From contig JAUJNG010000008.1 in the NCBI GenBank assembly GCA_030448265.1, positions 148,667 through 212,666 of the forward strand: a stretch of 64,000 nt of DNA, in the 5' to 3' direction. The notes beneath the pieces were generated by a model. The model did not search any database, was not told the DNA's origin, and saw only the letters and a list, made by a program, of their open reading frames with translations. Source of the stretch: Abditibacterium sp. GTDB lineage: Bacteria; Armatimonadota; Abditibacteriia; Abditibacteriales; Abditibacteriaceae. A program made the translations under genes and the position numbers. Of this stretch, positions 27,394-35,882 are shown in pieces (within the stretch, counting starts at the first letter, position 1; each line of letters begins with the position of its first letter).

Positions 27394-27428
27394 GATTTTT
27401 GGGATTAGGGAGCAGTTCCCCGCGCCGG

Positions 27429-28289
27429 TTATTTTGCGTTGCGAAAACGGCAACCGGCATATTGCTCGTCCTCGTGATAAAGCTCCTGATGCTGCGACCG
27501 ATCAATGGTGTAAGCCGACTGGGCGGCATAGTGGAATTGCAGCGCCCACCGGCCCTGCGGCGAGTTGTTGGGCGGCGTGCCATGATGCACCAGGGACGAA
27601 AAAAACAGCGCCCCGCCTGGCGCGAGAGGCACGATAACATCGTGTTCCACATCCACGCGCTCATCGGGCAACTGGCAGTCGCGCTTGTGGACGTGCGGCA
27701 CCGGCCCCGCCTGGTGCGTGCCAGGAACGACGTGCATACAGCCGTTTTCCGCCGTTGCGGCATCGAGGGCGATCCAGACGCCGATGATTTTCTCCGGCGG
27801 CCCCCAAGCGAAATACGCCATATCCTGATGCCACGGCTTCTCCCTCCCCACGAACGGCGGCTTCAGCAGCGCCATGTCCTGAATAAGGTGGCACGGCTCG
27901 CCCATCAAGCGTTCCAGAACCCCGTTGATTTTCTGGCCCAGCGCCAGCACTTGCAGCCGTTTTTCGTGTTCGACGAAAAAGATCACGCGGCGCACGACGT
28001 GGGCGCGCTCTTCCGGCGTCATGGTGTCCCATTGCTCCCGATATTCCGCTTCCGGTGAAACGCCCGTGTAGTCGGGCACCCGCCCGTAAATCAGGTCGGA
28101 CAGCGCTGCTTTTGCCGTCTCGACTTCCTCCATCGAGAGGAGATGCTCCATCGCCAGAAAACCGTCACGATGATAGGCGGCGACCTGCGCTTCGTCCAGC
28201 GCGGTGGGATCGGGTAGTATGGGCGCAAGCGTCGAGTAGCGATACAGGTCGCGCGGGTTCGGTTCGGTCATAGTTGATTGTTTGTTCAT
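27429..28289 (-). CDS. PhyH-family Fe(II)/2-oxoglutarate dioxygenase
   Basis: 286 aa from ATG 28289, which has AAGGA 8-12 nt upstream. Iron ligands are His154 and Asp156 (PWHQDMAYF) and His236 (LVHHGTPPN), with PGTH at 189-192. A longer N-terminal region (about 60-110, with EQWDTMTPEERAHVV) separates it from the other PhyH proteins here. It directly precedes the GH39-like hydrolase on the same strand, suggesting they act on one substrate. Confidence 0.92.
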   Translation of the reverse strand: MNKQSTMTEPNPRDLYRYSTLAPILPDPTALDEAQVAAYHRDGFLAMEHLLSMEEVETAKAALSDLIYGRVPDYTGVSPEAEYREQWDTMTPEERAHVVRRVIFFVEHEKRLQVLALGQKINGVLERLMGEPCHLIQDMALLKPPFVGREKPWHQDMAYFAWGPPEKIIGVWIALDAATAENGCMHVVPGTHQAGPVPHVHKRDCQLPDERVDVEHDVIVPLAPGGALFFSSLVHHGTPPNNSPQGRWALQFHYAAQSAYTIDRSQHQELYHEDEQYAGCRFRNAK

Positions 28290-28329
28290 GAGTTTTTCCT
28301 TGTTGATCCAGTTTCTCTCTGGGGTTGCT

Positions 28330-30567
28330 TCACTGCGGGGCGAGCTGCACGACATCCTTCATCCTCGCGGCGGGCGTGACTTGCAGGCGCACGACTTGGC
28401 CGTCTCGATAGACGCCTTCGACAATGGTGTTGCGCGGTGCGTGCAGCTTGAACTCGACATCCCACTCTTTGGGCCAGGCTGGGAACAGCCGAATGGTGTC
28501 GCCATCGCTTTGCAGCAGCATAGTTTGTAGCGCCATTACTCCGACATTGCCGTGATCCTGATCGGGAATCCAATCGTAGTTCGGCCCCCAGAAGGCCGGA
28601 AAGCGACTGCCCTTGTGCTTGGCCCCGAAGCGAGCCGTCAAACGTGCTTTGGCTTCATCTGCCAGGCCAAGTTGGGCGGCCTGGATCTCGTCCTGCGCCC
28701 AGCCACTGTTGCTTTTGACGCGACGGCCCTCATAGGAACGCCGCGCGATTTCCAGATTGGATTGGGCCACTCCGTAACGCCGAAAGGGGAACACCGCATA
28801 CAGTTCGGGATTCTCCACGTTTTTGGGTTCACTGTTGATTTGCTGGGCCGGTAGAATCACCCTCGCGCCGTCTTTTTCGCCGATTGGAAGCGGCGGCAAC
28901 TCGCTGTGCAGCCGTTTCCATTGGCTCTTCTGCTCTGGCGTCGCCTGCGGCAACGCCAGCAGCGCTTCCAGCACGGCTTGCAGTCCGGCGATATCGGGGG
29001 TTGGGTTCACCACATCGTGGTAAGTTTCCAACGACTGCGCCGGTTTCATTTCCAATCGGCCCGCCGCATCACGCGGATAATGCTTGTCGTAGAACTCAAT
29101 GACCGCGCCAGCGAAAGGCAACGCGGTGTCGCGCAGGAATTGCTGGTCGCCAGTGTGGGCGAAGTAATCCAGCATCAGGGTAGCGTTCTCCAGAACGCCG
29201 ACATAATAATGGCGAAGGTAACGATTGTCGATGTAGGAGAGCGGCTTGTCCTCACGCTTCCACCCGTAGTTGGTGTTGACGTAGGTGCCCCAGAAATAGA
29301 TCGTTTCGGGAATGTAGGCGCCGCCGTGATCGAAGAAAAGCCGTGTCCGCTCGCGCGCCAGAGGCAACGCCGCGCTATGCATCCTGAAAAACGGCATCAT
29401 CATCTCGAAGTCGCCCGACCCCAGCATCGGCCAGTAGACCAGGCGCGTGTTCTGATGCCAATACGGGCCACCCCACAACCGGTAATCGGCGTCGAAGGGC
29501 TTGCCTGGCTCGCGCGAATCAACCGTGAAGAGGCTGCCGTTGAATTTGATCGGGAAAGCGCCGCGCCCCGCGCAGGCGCTCATGAAACGCTGCAAGATAT
29601 AGCCTCGTGTCACGATCTGCGCGGCGCTGTCCGTGTTGTCGGAAATGCGAATCCAACTGCGATTCCAGAACCCATCCCACCACGCTCGATGTGCCTGACG
29701 CGCCTCTTCGACGCCGGTTTTGGCGATGCGCGCGATTTGCTCATCCAACCGTTTTTGCCACTCTTGCGGCGTCGCGGTTTGCGCCGTGAAGGGATAAATC
29801 GAGAGCCGGTGCGCCCTGCGCGGCGCCGATTTCAAGGTCGTGGCGTTTTCGCTGGTCAGTCCCTCGCCCTCCATCACGGCGCCGAAAGTGCGGCCTAAAA
29901 GTGGGTCGGACTGCGTTTTCATCCATTGGCCCAGTCCCTGCAATTGCATCGTTTCGGGCCAGATCGACGACGGGTTGCGATGAAACCAGGTGACGCGCTG
30001 CGGTTGCTGGGGCACAAGGGTATCGCCGCTTTCGATGATGGGGCGAGGCGCCTCATGCAGCCCATACGCTGAATGTATCTCATCACCTTTGATTTCGCGC
30101 GGTTCGGTGCGCCACATTTCCAGCGAGGCCCGCAGTGTCGTGGGCGCGCCGGAGGCTTCGACGTGAATTACCGGCTGATTGGCATCCACCCACACGCGCA
30201 GAGTCGTCTGAGCGTCACTCTGTCCGCCGGTGATCTCGATTTCGCCCTGACGCAGCAAGAGCGTCTGGCGAAACGGCGCGCCCCCAGCGAAGGGATTGGG
30301 TTCGAGGCGCACGCGCACACGCCCCAGCTTGAGCAGGCGCCCGATTTCGCTCCAGGCATCGGTTGTGGCGATGTAGAACAGCAAATCGCCGTTCGGTTCG
30401 ACCCAGACGTTGAGGCCAATCTCACCGTTGCCCAGGGGCATTGAGCCGGAAGAATTGGCGCTCGGCGTATCCCATGTCACGTTATAGCGGTCGAGCGCGG
30501 CGCCGGGCGCGGGAGTTGTCATTAGCATCATCACTAGCAAAAGAACGAAATACAGGGATTTGTTCAT
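28330..30567 (-). CDS. Secreted DUF5703 / GH95-like glycoside hydrolase
   Basis: 745 aa. Signal peptide at 1-23 (YFVLLLVMMLMTTPAPGAA). The start of the mature protein, RYNVTWDTPSANSSGSMPLG, then NGEIGLNVWVEPNGDLLFY, is the DUF5703 N-terminal signature, a domain related to the beta-sandwich of GH95 alpha-L-fucosidases. An alpha/alpha-barrel follows (about 320-650) with WGGPYWHQNTRLVYWPMLG and a C-terminal cap. Enzyme activity is not established for the family; exo-acting glycosidase is the likely role. It follows a PhyH gene by 69 nt; a decayed second copy lies at 33640-33784. Confidence 0.87.
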   Translation of the reverse strand: MNKSLYFVLLLVMMLMTTPAPGAALDRYNVTWDTPSANSSGSMPLGNGEIGLNVWVEPNGDLLFYIATTDAWSEIGRLLKLGRVRVRLEPNPFAGGAPFRQTLLLRQGEIEITGGQSDAQTTLRVWVDANQPVIHVEASGAPTTLRASLEMWRTEPREIKGDEIHSAYGLHEAPRPIIESGDTLVPQQPQRVTWFHRNPSSIWPETMQLQGLGQWMKTQSDPLLGRTFGAVMEGEGLTSENATTLKSAPRRAHRLSIYPFTAQTATPQEWQKRLDEQIARIAKTGVEEARQAHRAWWDGFWNRSWIRISDNTDSAAQIVTRGYILQRFMSACAGRGAFPIKFNGSLFTVDSREPGKPFDADYRLWGGPYWHQNTRLVYWPMLGSGDFEMMMPFFRMHSAALPLARERTRLFFDHGGAYIPETIYFWGTYVNTNYGWKREDKPLSYIDNRYLRHYYVGVLENATLMLDYFAHTGDQQFLRDTALPFAGAVIEFYDKHYPRDAAGRLEMKPAQSLETYHDVVNPTPDIAGLQAVLEALLALPQATPEQKSQWKRLHSELPPLPIGEKDGARVILPAQQINSEPKNVENPELYAVFPFRRYGVAQSNLEIARRSYEGRRVKSNSGWAQDEIQAAQLGLADEAKARLTARFGAKHKGSRFPAFWGPNYDWIPDQDHGNVGVMALQTMLLQSDGDTIRLFPAWPKEWDVEFKLHAPRNTIVEGVYRDGQVVRLQVTPAARMKDVVQLAPQ

Positions 30568-30636
30568 TGGAATCTTTTTCGTTACACAATTGACCAAGGC
30601 CTATATTCAGCGACAGAACTTGTGAGTTCCCTCGCC

Positions 30637-31389
30637 TCAGCCTGCTGTCGGCGCGCTCATGGTGCGATTGAAGCCCATGGTGTCCTGGCCGCGCACCACA
30701 ATCGCGCAGTGACCCGGATGCAGCGGCGAGCGATCCTGCTCGATTTTGACGATTGGCAGCGTCACGCGCACCGACATACCAAGGCGGCGCCGACTGGAGC
30801 GGTTTGGCTCCGAGTGGTGTAGCAACTTCTCGTTGAACAGGAAAAACTCGCCGGGTTTAAGCTCCATATTGACCAGTCGCTCGGTCGAAAACGCGGAGGG
30901 GTCGGCCTCCTCGCTGAAAGCCATGCCGTCGCGCGACGGGATGTGGGGCAGCACTTTCTTGTGCGAACCGGGCAAAATCTGCACGCACGAGTTATCAACC
31001 CTGACATCATCGAGCGCGACCCACGCCGAGATGTTGAGAACCGGCTCGATGGGCCAGTAATTCAAATCCTGGTGCCATGGAATCTCCTTGCCGCCCGGCT
31101 CCTTATTGAAAAAGTTGGTCGCCCACAGCACCAAATCCGGCCCATACAGGCTCGCCATGCGCCCAATAATGGCGGGATGCGAGGCCAGATCGAACACCAC
31201 TTTCGAGTCCATGTGCCGCGATTGCAAGCGCGTTTGGGGATTGGGGCCGTCTTTGGTGAGGACGTGCGCATCAATGTGCGCCACAATCGCCGCCATCTCG
31301 CCGAGCGGCACGGCGGCGAACGGGCCGAGATAACCGTTCTGATGGAAGAATGCGATCTCTGCGGGCGAAAGAGAATGGGAGTCGGACAT
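30637..31389 (-). CDS. PhyH-family Fe(II)/2-oxoglutarate dioxygenase
   Basis: 250 aa from ATG 31389 (GAGG about 11 nt upstream); in-frame ATGs at 31422 and 31473 are alternatives, the last overlapping the upstream gene by 4 nt. Iron ligands are His106 and Asp108 (PWHQDLNYW) and His191 or His192 (LLHHSEPNRS), followed by an arginine cluster (SSRRRLG). PGSHKKVLPH is the usual substrate-lid segment. It sits between the toroid protein and the DUF5703 hydrolase. Confidence 0.9.
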   Translation of the reverse strand: MSDSHSLSPAEIAFFHQNGYLGPFAAVPLGEMAAIVAHIDAHVLTKDGPNPQTRLQSRHMDSKVVFDLASHPAIIGRMASLYGPDLVLWATNFFNKEPGGKEIPWHQDLNYWPIEPVLNISAWVALDDVRVDNSCVQILPGSHKKVLPHIPSRDGMAFSEEADPSAFSTERLVNMELKPGEFFLFNEKLLHHSEPNRSSRRRLGMSVRVTLPIVKIEQDRSPLHPGHCAIVVRGQDTMGFNRTMSAPTAG

Positions 31390-31469
31390 AAGTCGGGAAA
31401 CCTCGCTGGGATGTTCAGTCATCGGTGGAGCTGGTAGTTGGTCAGGCTTTCTCAGGGCCAAAAAGAAGT

Positions 31470-33164
31470 TCAATCGCGCACGTCCACCTCAGAGGAGCCG
31501 GTGTGATAATCGGGCCAACTGGTGCTGCACAGGTGTTCATGCGTGCATGGCGCCGGGGGCCGCTCCGTGGCCGAAAGCACAGTGAGATCGCGGCGTCCGC
31601 TCAAATGGCGGATGTCCTTATCGGTGCGTAGAAACCTGGGACGGTCGGGCATGGTGTATTCGGCGGGCATCTGCCGCTCGCTGCCAATCCACGCGGGGAT
31701 GTCGATGCCGAAACGCATGCGATCTTTGCGCCCGACGAGTTCCATTCCGTGCGCCGTGTGGTAGCCACCCAAATTCCAGAATGGCCCCGCTTCCATCCAC
31801 ATCAGGCTGGTGCCGAACACCACGGCCACGCGTGGGTCGGGCGCAAACAGCGTGTTCCAGAAGCCTGCGCCCGCGCCGTGCCGCGCCAGCAGATGATATA
31901 AATCGTGACTCTGCCAGGCGGTCGAGGGAATGATGTCCTGCTCACTGCCCCAGCCCGAAGCGGAGAGAAAGAAGCCGGTGGGACTCTGGTAATGAGCGTA
32001 GGTGCGATCCGTTTCGTCCAGAAAACGCGCGAGTTCGGCGTCAGGACGGGCGCGGTGGAGGCTTTCGATGGCCGACAGCGTGATGCCCATGCCGCCGATC
32101 AGCATCGGTTCGTCGATTTTGATCCACTGTCCATCCACGCGCTGCCACAAGCGGTGCAAACGTCTTTGACCGTGACGATCCACCCAACTGCTGCGAATGA
32201 CGTGGCGCGCCAGCGAAAGCGCGGCCTCGAAATACTTTGGCTCGTTGTAGCGCCTCGCAGCCAAGGTCAGAGGATGAATCATCAGGCCGTAATACTCGGC
32301 GGGTTCGATCATGTTCTGGTCGCCCGTGCCGCGCAAAGCGCCCGCGCTTTGTTCATCGGGCAGACCGCGCACATGGAAGTTGGCGACCAGAAAATCGAGA
32401 TCGTGGCGCACCCTGTCGTCCCATTCGCGGTGCTGGAAGGCTTCCATGTGCGCCAGACGCGCCCACTGGCGGCAATATTCCTGGTTGGCGACGCTGCCTT
32501 TGGAAGCGCCCGTGCCGTAAATTTTGTCGCACGCTTCCAGATTGCGGCGCACCGCGCGGTCGATTTCTCCGCGCAGCGCGCGATTTTTCGCCTCATCGAG
32601 CCATTGCGCCGTTTCCGACAGCGCGACGCACGGCACCATATTGTGAATCAGACCGCGCTTGAGCGTCTCGCCGATCTGAAAGCCGATGTGTTGGAACTGC
32701 CCGTCGGCCTGAAAGCTGTGGCATTGAAACGAAACCAGGCTTTCCAGCAACCTTTGTCCGCGCGGGTCGCTTCGCCGCTTCAAAGCACGCGCCAATCCTG
32801 GCAGCAATGGTGAGGCGAACGTCGAGTGTCCCGCCGTGAAGTCGCCGATCAGAAAGGGATTACTGCCCCACACCGAATGATTGTGGAAGCCGTGAATCGC
32901 GCCATCGGGCTGCACCCACGAATGGAGCCAGCGACCCAGCGTCGCGGTATCGGCGCGCGTAATTTCAGATGTCATGGGCCTTGCACCTTGAGCCTGCGCC
33001 TGTGGCGCCCAGGCCATCACTGCGCCTAAAGCCACCGCCAGTCCGATGGCGAACCGGCGGCGCGTCAGTTTCTTCAACGGCTCCACCACACCACCGGCCA
33101 CGCCAAGCGCATCGGGCTGGAGCGGTGCGGGTGCCGCGTTGACGGTTGTTAGAGCAAAGGTCAT
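31470..33164 (-). CDS. Secreted alpha/alpha-toroid-like protein, probable carbohydrate-active enzyme
   Basis: Product not recognised. 564 aa with a Tat-like signal (KKLTRRRFAIGLAVALGAVM, about 31-50, then AQAQA). The helical, repeat-like body (for example AEYYGLMIHPLTLAARRYNE and HHDL/YHLLARHGAGAGFWN segments) resembles the alpha/alpha barrels of unsaturated glucuronyl hydrolases and polysaccharide lyases. The last 20 residues (SWPDYHT, VDVRD) match the C terminus of the sulfatase at 20685 (SWPGYHT, VDVRH), also at DNA level, so the 3' end may come from a sulfatase gene. The ATG lies 6 nt past a GntR remnant and lacks a clear ribosome site. A truncated copy is at 41078-41528. Confidence 0.78.
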   Translation of the reverse strand: MTFALTTVNAAPAPLQPDALGVAGGVVEPLKKLTRRRFAIGLAVALGAVMAWAPQAQAQGARPMTSEITRADTATLGRWLHSWVQPDGAIHGFHNHSVWGSNPFLIGDFTAGHSTFASPLLPGLARALKRRSDPRGQRLLESLVSFQCHSFQADGQFQHIGFQIGETLKRGLIHNMVPCVALSETAQWLDEAKNRALRGEIDRAVRRNLEACDKIYGTGASKGSVANQEYCRQWARLAHMEAFQHREWDDRVRHDLDFLVANFHVRGLPDEQSAGALRGTGDQNMIEPAEYYGLMIHPLTLAARRYNEPKYFEAALSLARHVIRSSWVDRHGQRRLHRLWQRVDGQWIKIDEPMLIGGMGITLSAIESLHRARPDAELARFLDETDRTYAHYQSPTGFFLSASGWGSEQDIIPSTAWQSHDLYHLLARHGAGAGFWNTLFAPDPRVAVVFGTSLMWMEAGPFWNLGGYHTAHGMELVGRKDRMRFGIDIPAWIGSERQMPAEYTMPDRPRFLRTDKDIRHLSGRRDLTVLSATERPPAPCTHEHLCSTSWPDYHTGSSEVDVRD

Positions 33165-33540
33165 TTAAGGCGACGACTTGATCTGAGGGTGAGCCTGACA
33201 AGGTCTTTCCACTCAGCGCGCTTGTGGATTCGCGCACCACTATGGCAGCTTCTGCGAGGCGCCACTGGTCGATGGTATGCGAGGGAAACGATGGGGCCAG
33301 AAAGGCGATGTGTAACGGATGTTCCTGGGCCGTTCCACTCCGCCTGATTTTGGGGCGCCCACTGGCGCCGCGCACCAACAAGCCTTCGTCGAAGAGTTGC
33401 TGCAAAGCCCGCCACGCCGTCACGTCCGAGACACCCACTTCCAAGGCCAATTGCCGCTCTGCCGGCAGACTTTTGAGCGCGTAATCGCCGTGAGCGATGC
33501 GCTTTTTTAACAAATTTGAAAGCTGTTCGTATTTAGGCAT
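33165..33540 (-). pseudogene. GntR/LacI-type regulator with sensor domain deleted
   Basis: The first 100 codons are nearly identical to the intact regulator at 43333-44472: winged helix [20 protein letters not shown] then [15 protein letters not shown] linker. At IDQWRL the sequence jumps to [17 protein letters not shown], which in the intact protein lies about 245 residues later at the extreme C terminus. The periplasmic-binding-protein-like sensor is thus deleted, leaving the DNA-binding domain plus about 30 C-terminal residues. The frame then overlaps the toroid gene out of frame and stops at 32965. If translated, it could still bind operator DNA. Confidence 0.87.
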
Positions 33541-33593
33541 AGCATTTTGCTACAAGGAATGCTTTATTATACCCATTCTTTTTAATTTTCAAA
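33541..33593 (-). promoter_or_regulatory. Promoter and palindromic operator of the truncated GntR gene
   Basis: On the minus strand: -35 TTGAAA (33587-33592), 15-nt spacer, perfect -10 TATAAT (33566-33571), then the inverted repeat AGCATT-N11-AATGCT (33541-33563), which runs to within 1 nt of the start codon. The same layout precedes the intact gene at 44473-44525. The palindrome is a candidate autoregulatory operator. Confidence 0.65.
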
Positions 33594-33639
33594 CATCCTG
33601 ATCCAAAGTTGTCGAAATACAGAACCACACCCTCACCTG

Positions 33640-33784
33640 GCAGGGGGCCTGACGACGCCGAGCAATTGCTCGACGCCGATGTCCAATTTGCCGGCGGCAT
33701 CGAGCCGGAAGAAGTGCGCGACGGAGAATCTCACACCACGTTGTAACGGTCAAATGCGCTGGGCGCAGCAATGTCGTTTGCCAT
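33640..33784 (-). pseudogene. 5' remnant of a second DUF5703 hydrolase gene
   Basis: From ATG 33784 (AAGGAAGG lies 7 nt upstream) the frame reads FDRYNVV, a TGA stop, then DSPSRTSSGSMP. This matches LDRYNVTWDTPSANSSGSMP of the DUF5703 protein at 28330, with Trp changed to TGA. The homology then shifts frame and fades within about 50 nt. Only the start of the gene and its ribosome site survive. The rest of the gap up to 33867 holds nothing I recognise. Confidence 0.72.
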
Positions 33785-33867
33785 GTCATTCCTTCCTTTA
33801 GGTTGCGTCTGCGCCGCATTGCCGCACTACAACGCGAGTAACAGCATTGAAAGTCAAGGAACTCTTT

Positions 33868-34779
33868 TCACGAAATCTCCCTCCATGATGGCTCCACAGC
33901 CGGATTGAGCGCAGGATTGCGCTCGAAGCGGGCGCGGATTTCCTGCACGTAATCGCGGCAGCGGCGCGCCGTCGCGTAAGAATCGCCACCCAAATCGTAG
34001 GCTTGCATCACAAGCGGACCGCGATAATGCCGCGCCCACAAATGCGCCAGCCAGCCGGCGATGTCGATTTGTCCTTCATCAATCGGCACGGTGCGGAATG
34101 GCGCCGGCGCCGGCAGGACGTTGAGTAGCGCGACGTAACCCAATCGCTCCATGCCGGGCAACTCCAATAAATGCGGCAAATCGGGTGCGCCCCGATGCAA
34201 ATGGGAATGCTTGGTCGCCAGACCGGGACAAACTACTTTGGCGCCGGCTTCGCTCAACACGCGAAGTTCGGCCTGCGGTGTGTCGGTGAGAAACCAGACG
34301 TGGTTGTAAAGATTGCCTGCCATGCCGTGTTCGGCCAACATTGCGTCTGCGGCGCGGACAAGACGCGCGGCGCGTTGCCAGTGTCGTTCTTCGGCGTGCG
34401 CGGAGCCGGTTTCGTGAAATGCGCCGCCGCCTGCACTGGGATTGCTGCCAATGGTGAGGTTCAAATAAGCGTGCGGCGCCAACTTCGCCAGCCGCTCGAT
34501 GATGCGTCGCAGCCGCTCGATTTGCGCGTCCAATTCCTCGGCTTCGTCGTCCGCGACGCCTTTGGCCACCACATACATTCCGGCGCGGCGCAACCCGCTC
34601 GCATCCATCGCGTCCTGCGCCGCCTGCCAGAGCGCCCCGTCGTCCGGCTCGATGGTCACCCATTCATAACCGTCGTAGCCCAAATCGGTGGCGATGGCTA
34701 AGCGGGTTTTGAAAGGGTAGTGACGGCGATGACCGTTGAAATGGGCGTCGAAGAGAATCAGCGGATTGGGCAGGCTCAT
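33868..34779 (-). CDS. Xylose-isomerase-like TIM-barrel protein (sugar isomerase/epimerase family)
   Basis: 303 aa from ATG 34779, overlapping the upstream Gfo/Idh stop by ATGA. It has the AP-endonuclease-2/xylose-isomerase barrel pattern: LAIATDLGYDGYEWVTIE at the start, VCPGLATKHSHLHRG with candidate metal-binding histidines, and GPLVMQAYDLGGDSY near the end. Family members isomerise or epimerise sugars and keto-sugars, often beside Gfo/Idh dehydrogenases. Last gene of the 33.9-41.0 kb operon; the specific substrate is unknown. Confidence 0.83.
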   Translation of the reverse strand: MSLPNPLILFDAHFNGHRRHYPFKTRLAIATDLGYDGYEWVTIEPDDGALWQAAQDAMDASGLRRAGMYVVAKGVADDEAEELDAQIERLRRIIERLAKLAPHAYLNLTIGSNPSAGGGAFHETGSAHAEERHWQRAARLVRAADAMLAEHGMAGNLYNHVWFLTDTPQAELRVLSEAGAKVVCPGLATKHSHLHRGAPDLPHLLELPGMERLGYVALLNVLPAPAPFRTVPIDEGQIDIAGWLAHLWARHYRGPLVMQAYDLGGDSYATARRCRDYVQEIRARFERNPALNPAVEPSWREIS

Positions 34780-35858
34780 TGCATCTCCTCGCCGGCGGCG
34801 ACCGGCACCGACTGGCCCGCTTGCGTCGAAGCGTAGAGGGCTTCGAGAATCGCGTGAATCAGCAATTGACGGCGAGGCGGCGAGGCGGGCGCGCGGTCTT
34901 CCCGAATCGCCGCCGCCATGTCGCGTAGCGGATAGACCAGAGTTTCGCGCCATTCCGGGCCAGCTTCGGGCAGCGCTTCGCTTTTGAGTTCGTCGGCGCC
35001 GCGATATGCGTGCAGCACCAAGCCGGGCAGTTGAGGATCGGGAATCATCGGCAAATCCAGACCGGCACGCAGCCCGCGGATTTCGACCAGATGGCGCGCC
35101 GGACCGTGTTCGGCGGCGCGGCGTTCCCAGCGCACGCTGAGGCCGCCTTCGCACAGCATCTCGGCGGCGAGCCAGCCGTCTACATCGGGCGCGGGTGGAC
35201 GGCGCTCCTCGCTGAGCGGCATAAAGCCGCCCATCGTGGCGAACAGCATGTGTGGCTTCCAGGCGTCGGCCAGGACGTAGCTGAGCCAGTCGAGGTCGTA
35301 AACGCCCCAATCGAAGGCGTTGCCCCCGCCGGTTTTCGCCGGGTCGTTGCGCCAGGCCGGTAACACGGCGCCGACCCTCCACGCGGCGGACACACCTAAA
35401 AAGGTGACGCGGTAGAGCGACCCAAGCACACCTTCCTCAATCATCTGCCGCGCGCGTCGTGTCGAGGGGACATCGTGAAAACGACACGAGCAACAACCGA
35501 CCTTGAGGTGCGGCTTCGCGTCCGCCGCCGCCATCACCTCGCGCACTTGCGCCGCATTGAGCATGAACGGTTTTTCGCAGAGGACGTGCTTCTCCGCCGC
35601 GAGAGCCTCCAGCACCATATCGCGGTGCAAAAATGGCGGCGTGGCGATATAAACTGCGTCCACATCCTCGCGCCGCAACAGTTCGCGGTAGTCCTCGCAA
35701 ACGATTTGAGCGCCCAGAGTGGCGGCCAGCTTTTCCGCCGCCGCGCGATTTACATCGGCTACGGCCACCGCTTGCAGAGCCTCGTCTTCGTGAAAAACCC
35801 ACGACACCAGTTCGGAGATGCGGCCCGTGCCGATAATACCGAAGCGAATTTTGTTCAT
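34776..35858 (-). CDS. Gfo/Idh/MocA-family NAD(P)-dependent protein
   Basis: 360 aa. The Rossmann fold starts IRFGIIGTGRISELVSW (GxGxxS type), and the hallmark CEKPFML is near residue 95. In the C-terminal half GGGNAFDWGVYDLDWLSYVL holds the usual active-site region. Family members oxidise sugars, and some (GH109, GH179, GH188) are NAD-dependent glycosidases. Given the operon, an NAD-dependent sulfoquinovosidase of the GH188 type is one candidate; a plain sugar dehydrogenase is the alternative. Coupled by ATGA to the next gene. Confidence 0.87.
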   Translation of the reverse strand: MNKIRFGIIGTGRISELVSWVFHEDEALQAVAVADVNRAAAEKLAATLGAQIVCEDYRELLRREDVDAVYIATPPFLHRDMVLEALAAEKHVLCEKPFMLNAAQVREVMAAADAKPHLKVGCCSCRFHDVPSTRRARQMIEEGVLGSLYRVTFLGVSAAWRVGAVLPAWRNDPAKTGGGNAFDWGVYDLDWLSYVLADAWKPHMLFATMGGFMPLSEERRPPAPDVDGWLAAEMLCEGGLSVRWERRAAEHGPARHLVEIRGLRAGLDLPMIPDPQLPGLVLHAYRGADELKSEALPEAGPEWRETLVYPLRDMAAAIREDRAPASPPRRQLLIHAILEALYASTQAGQSVPVAAGEEMQ

Positions 35859-35882
35859 GTTGTTCCCAAATTACTTTGTGTG

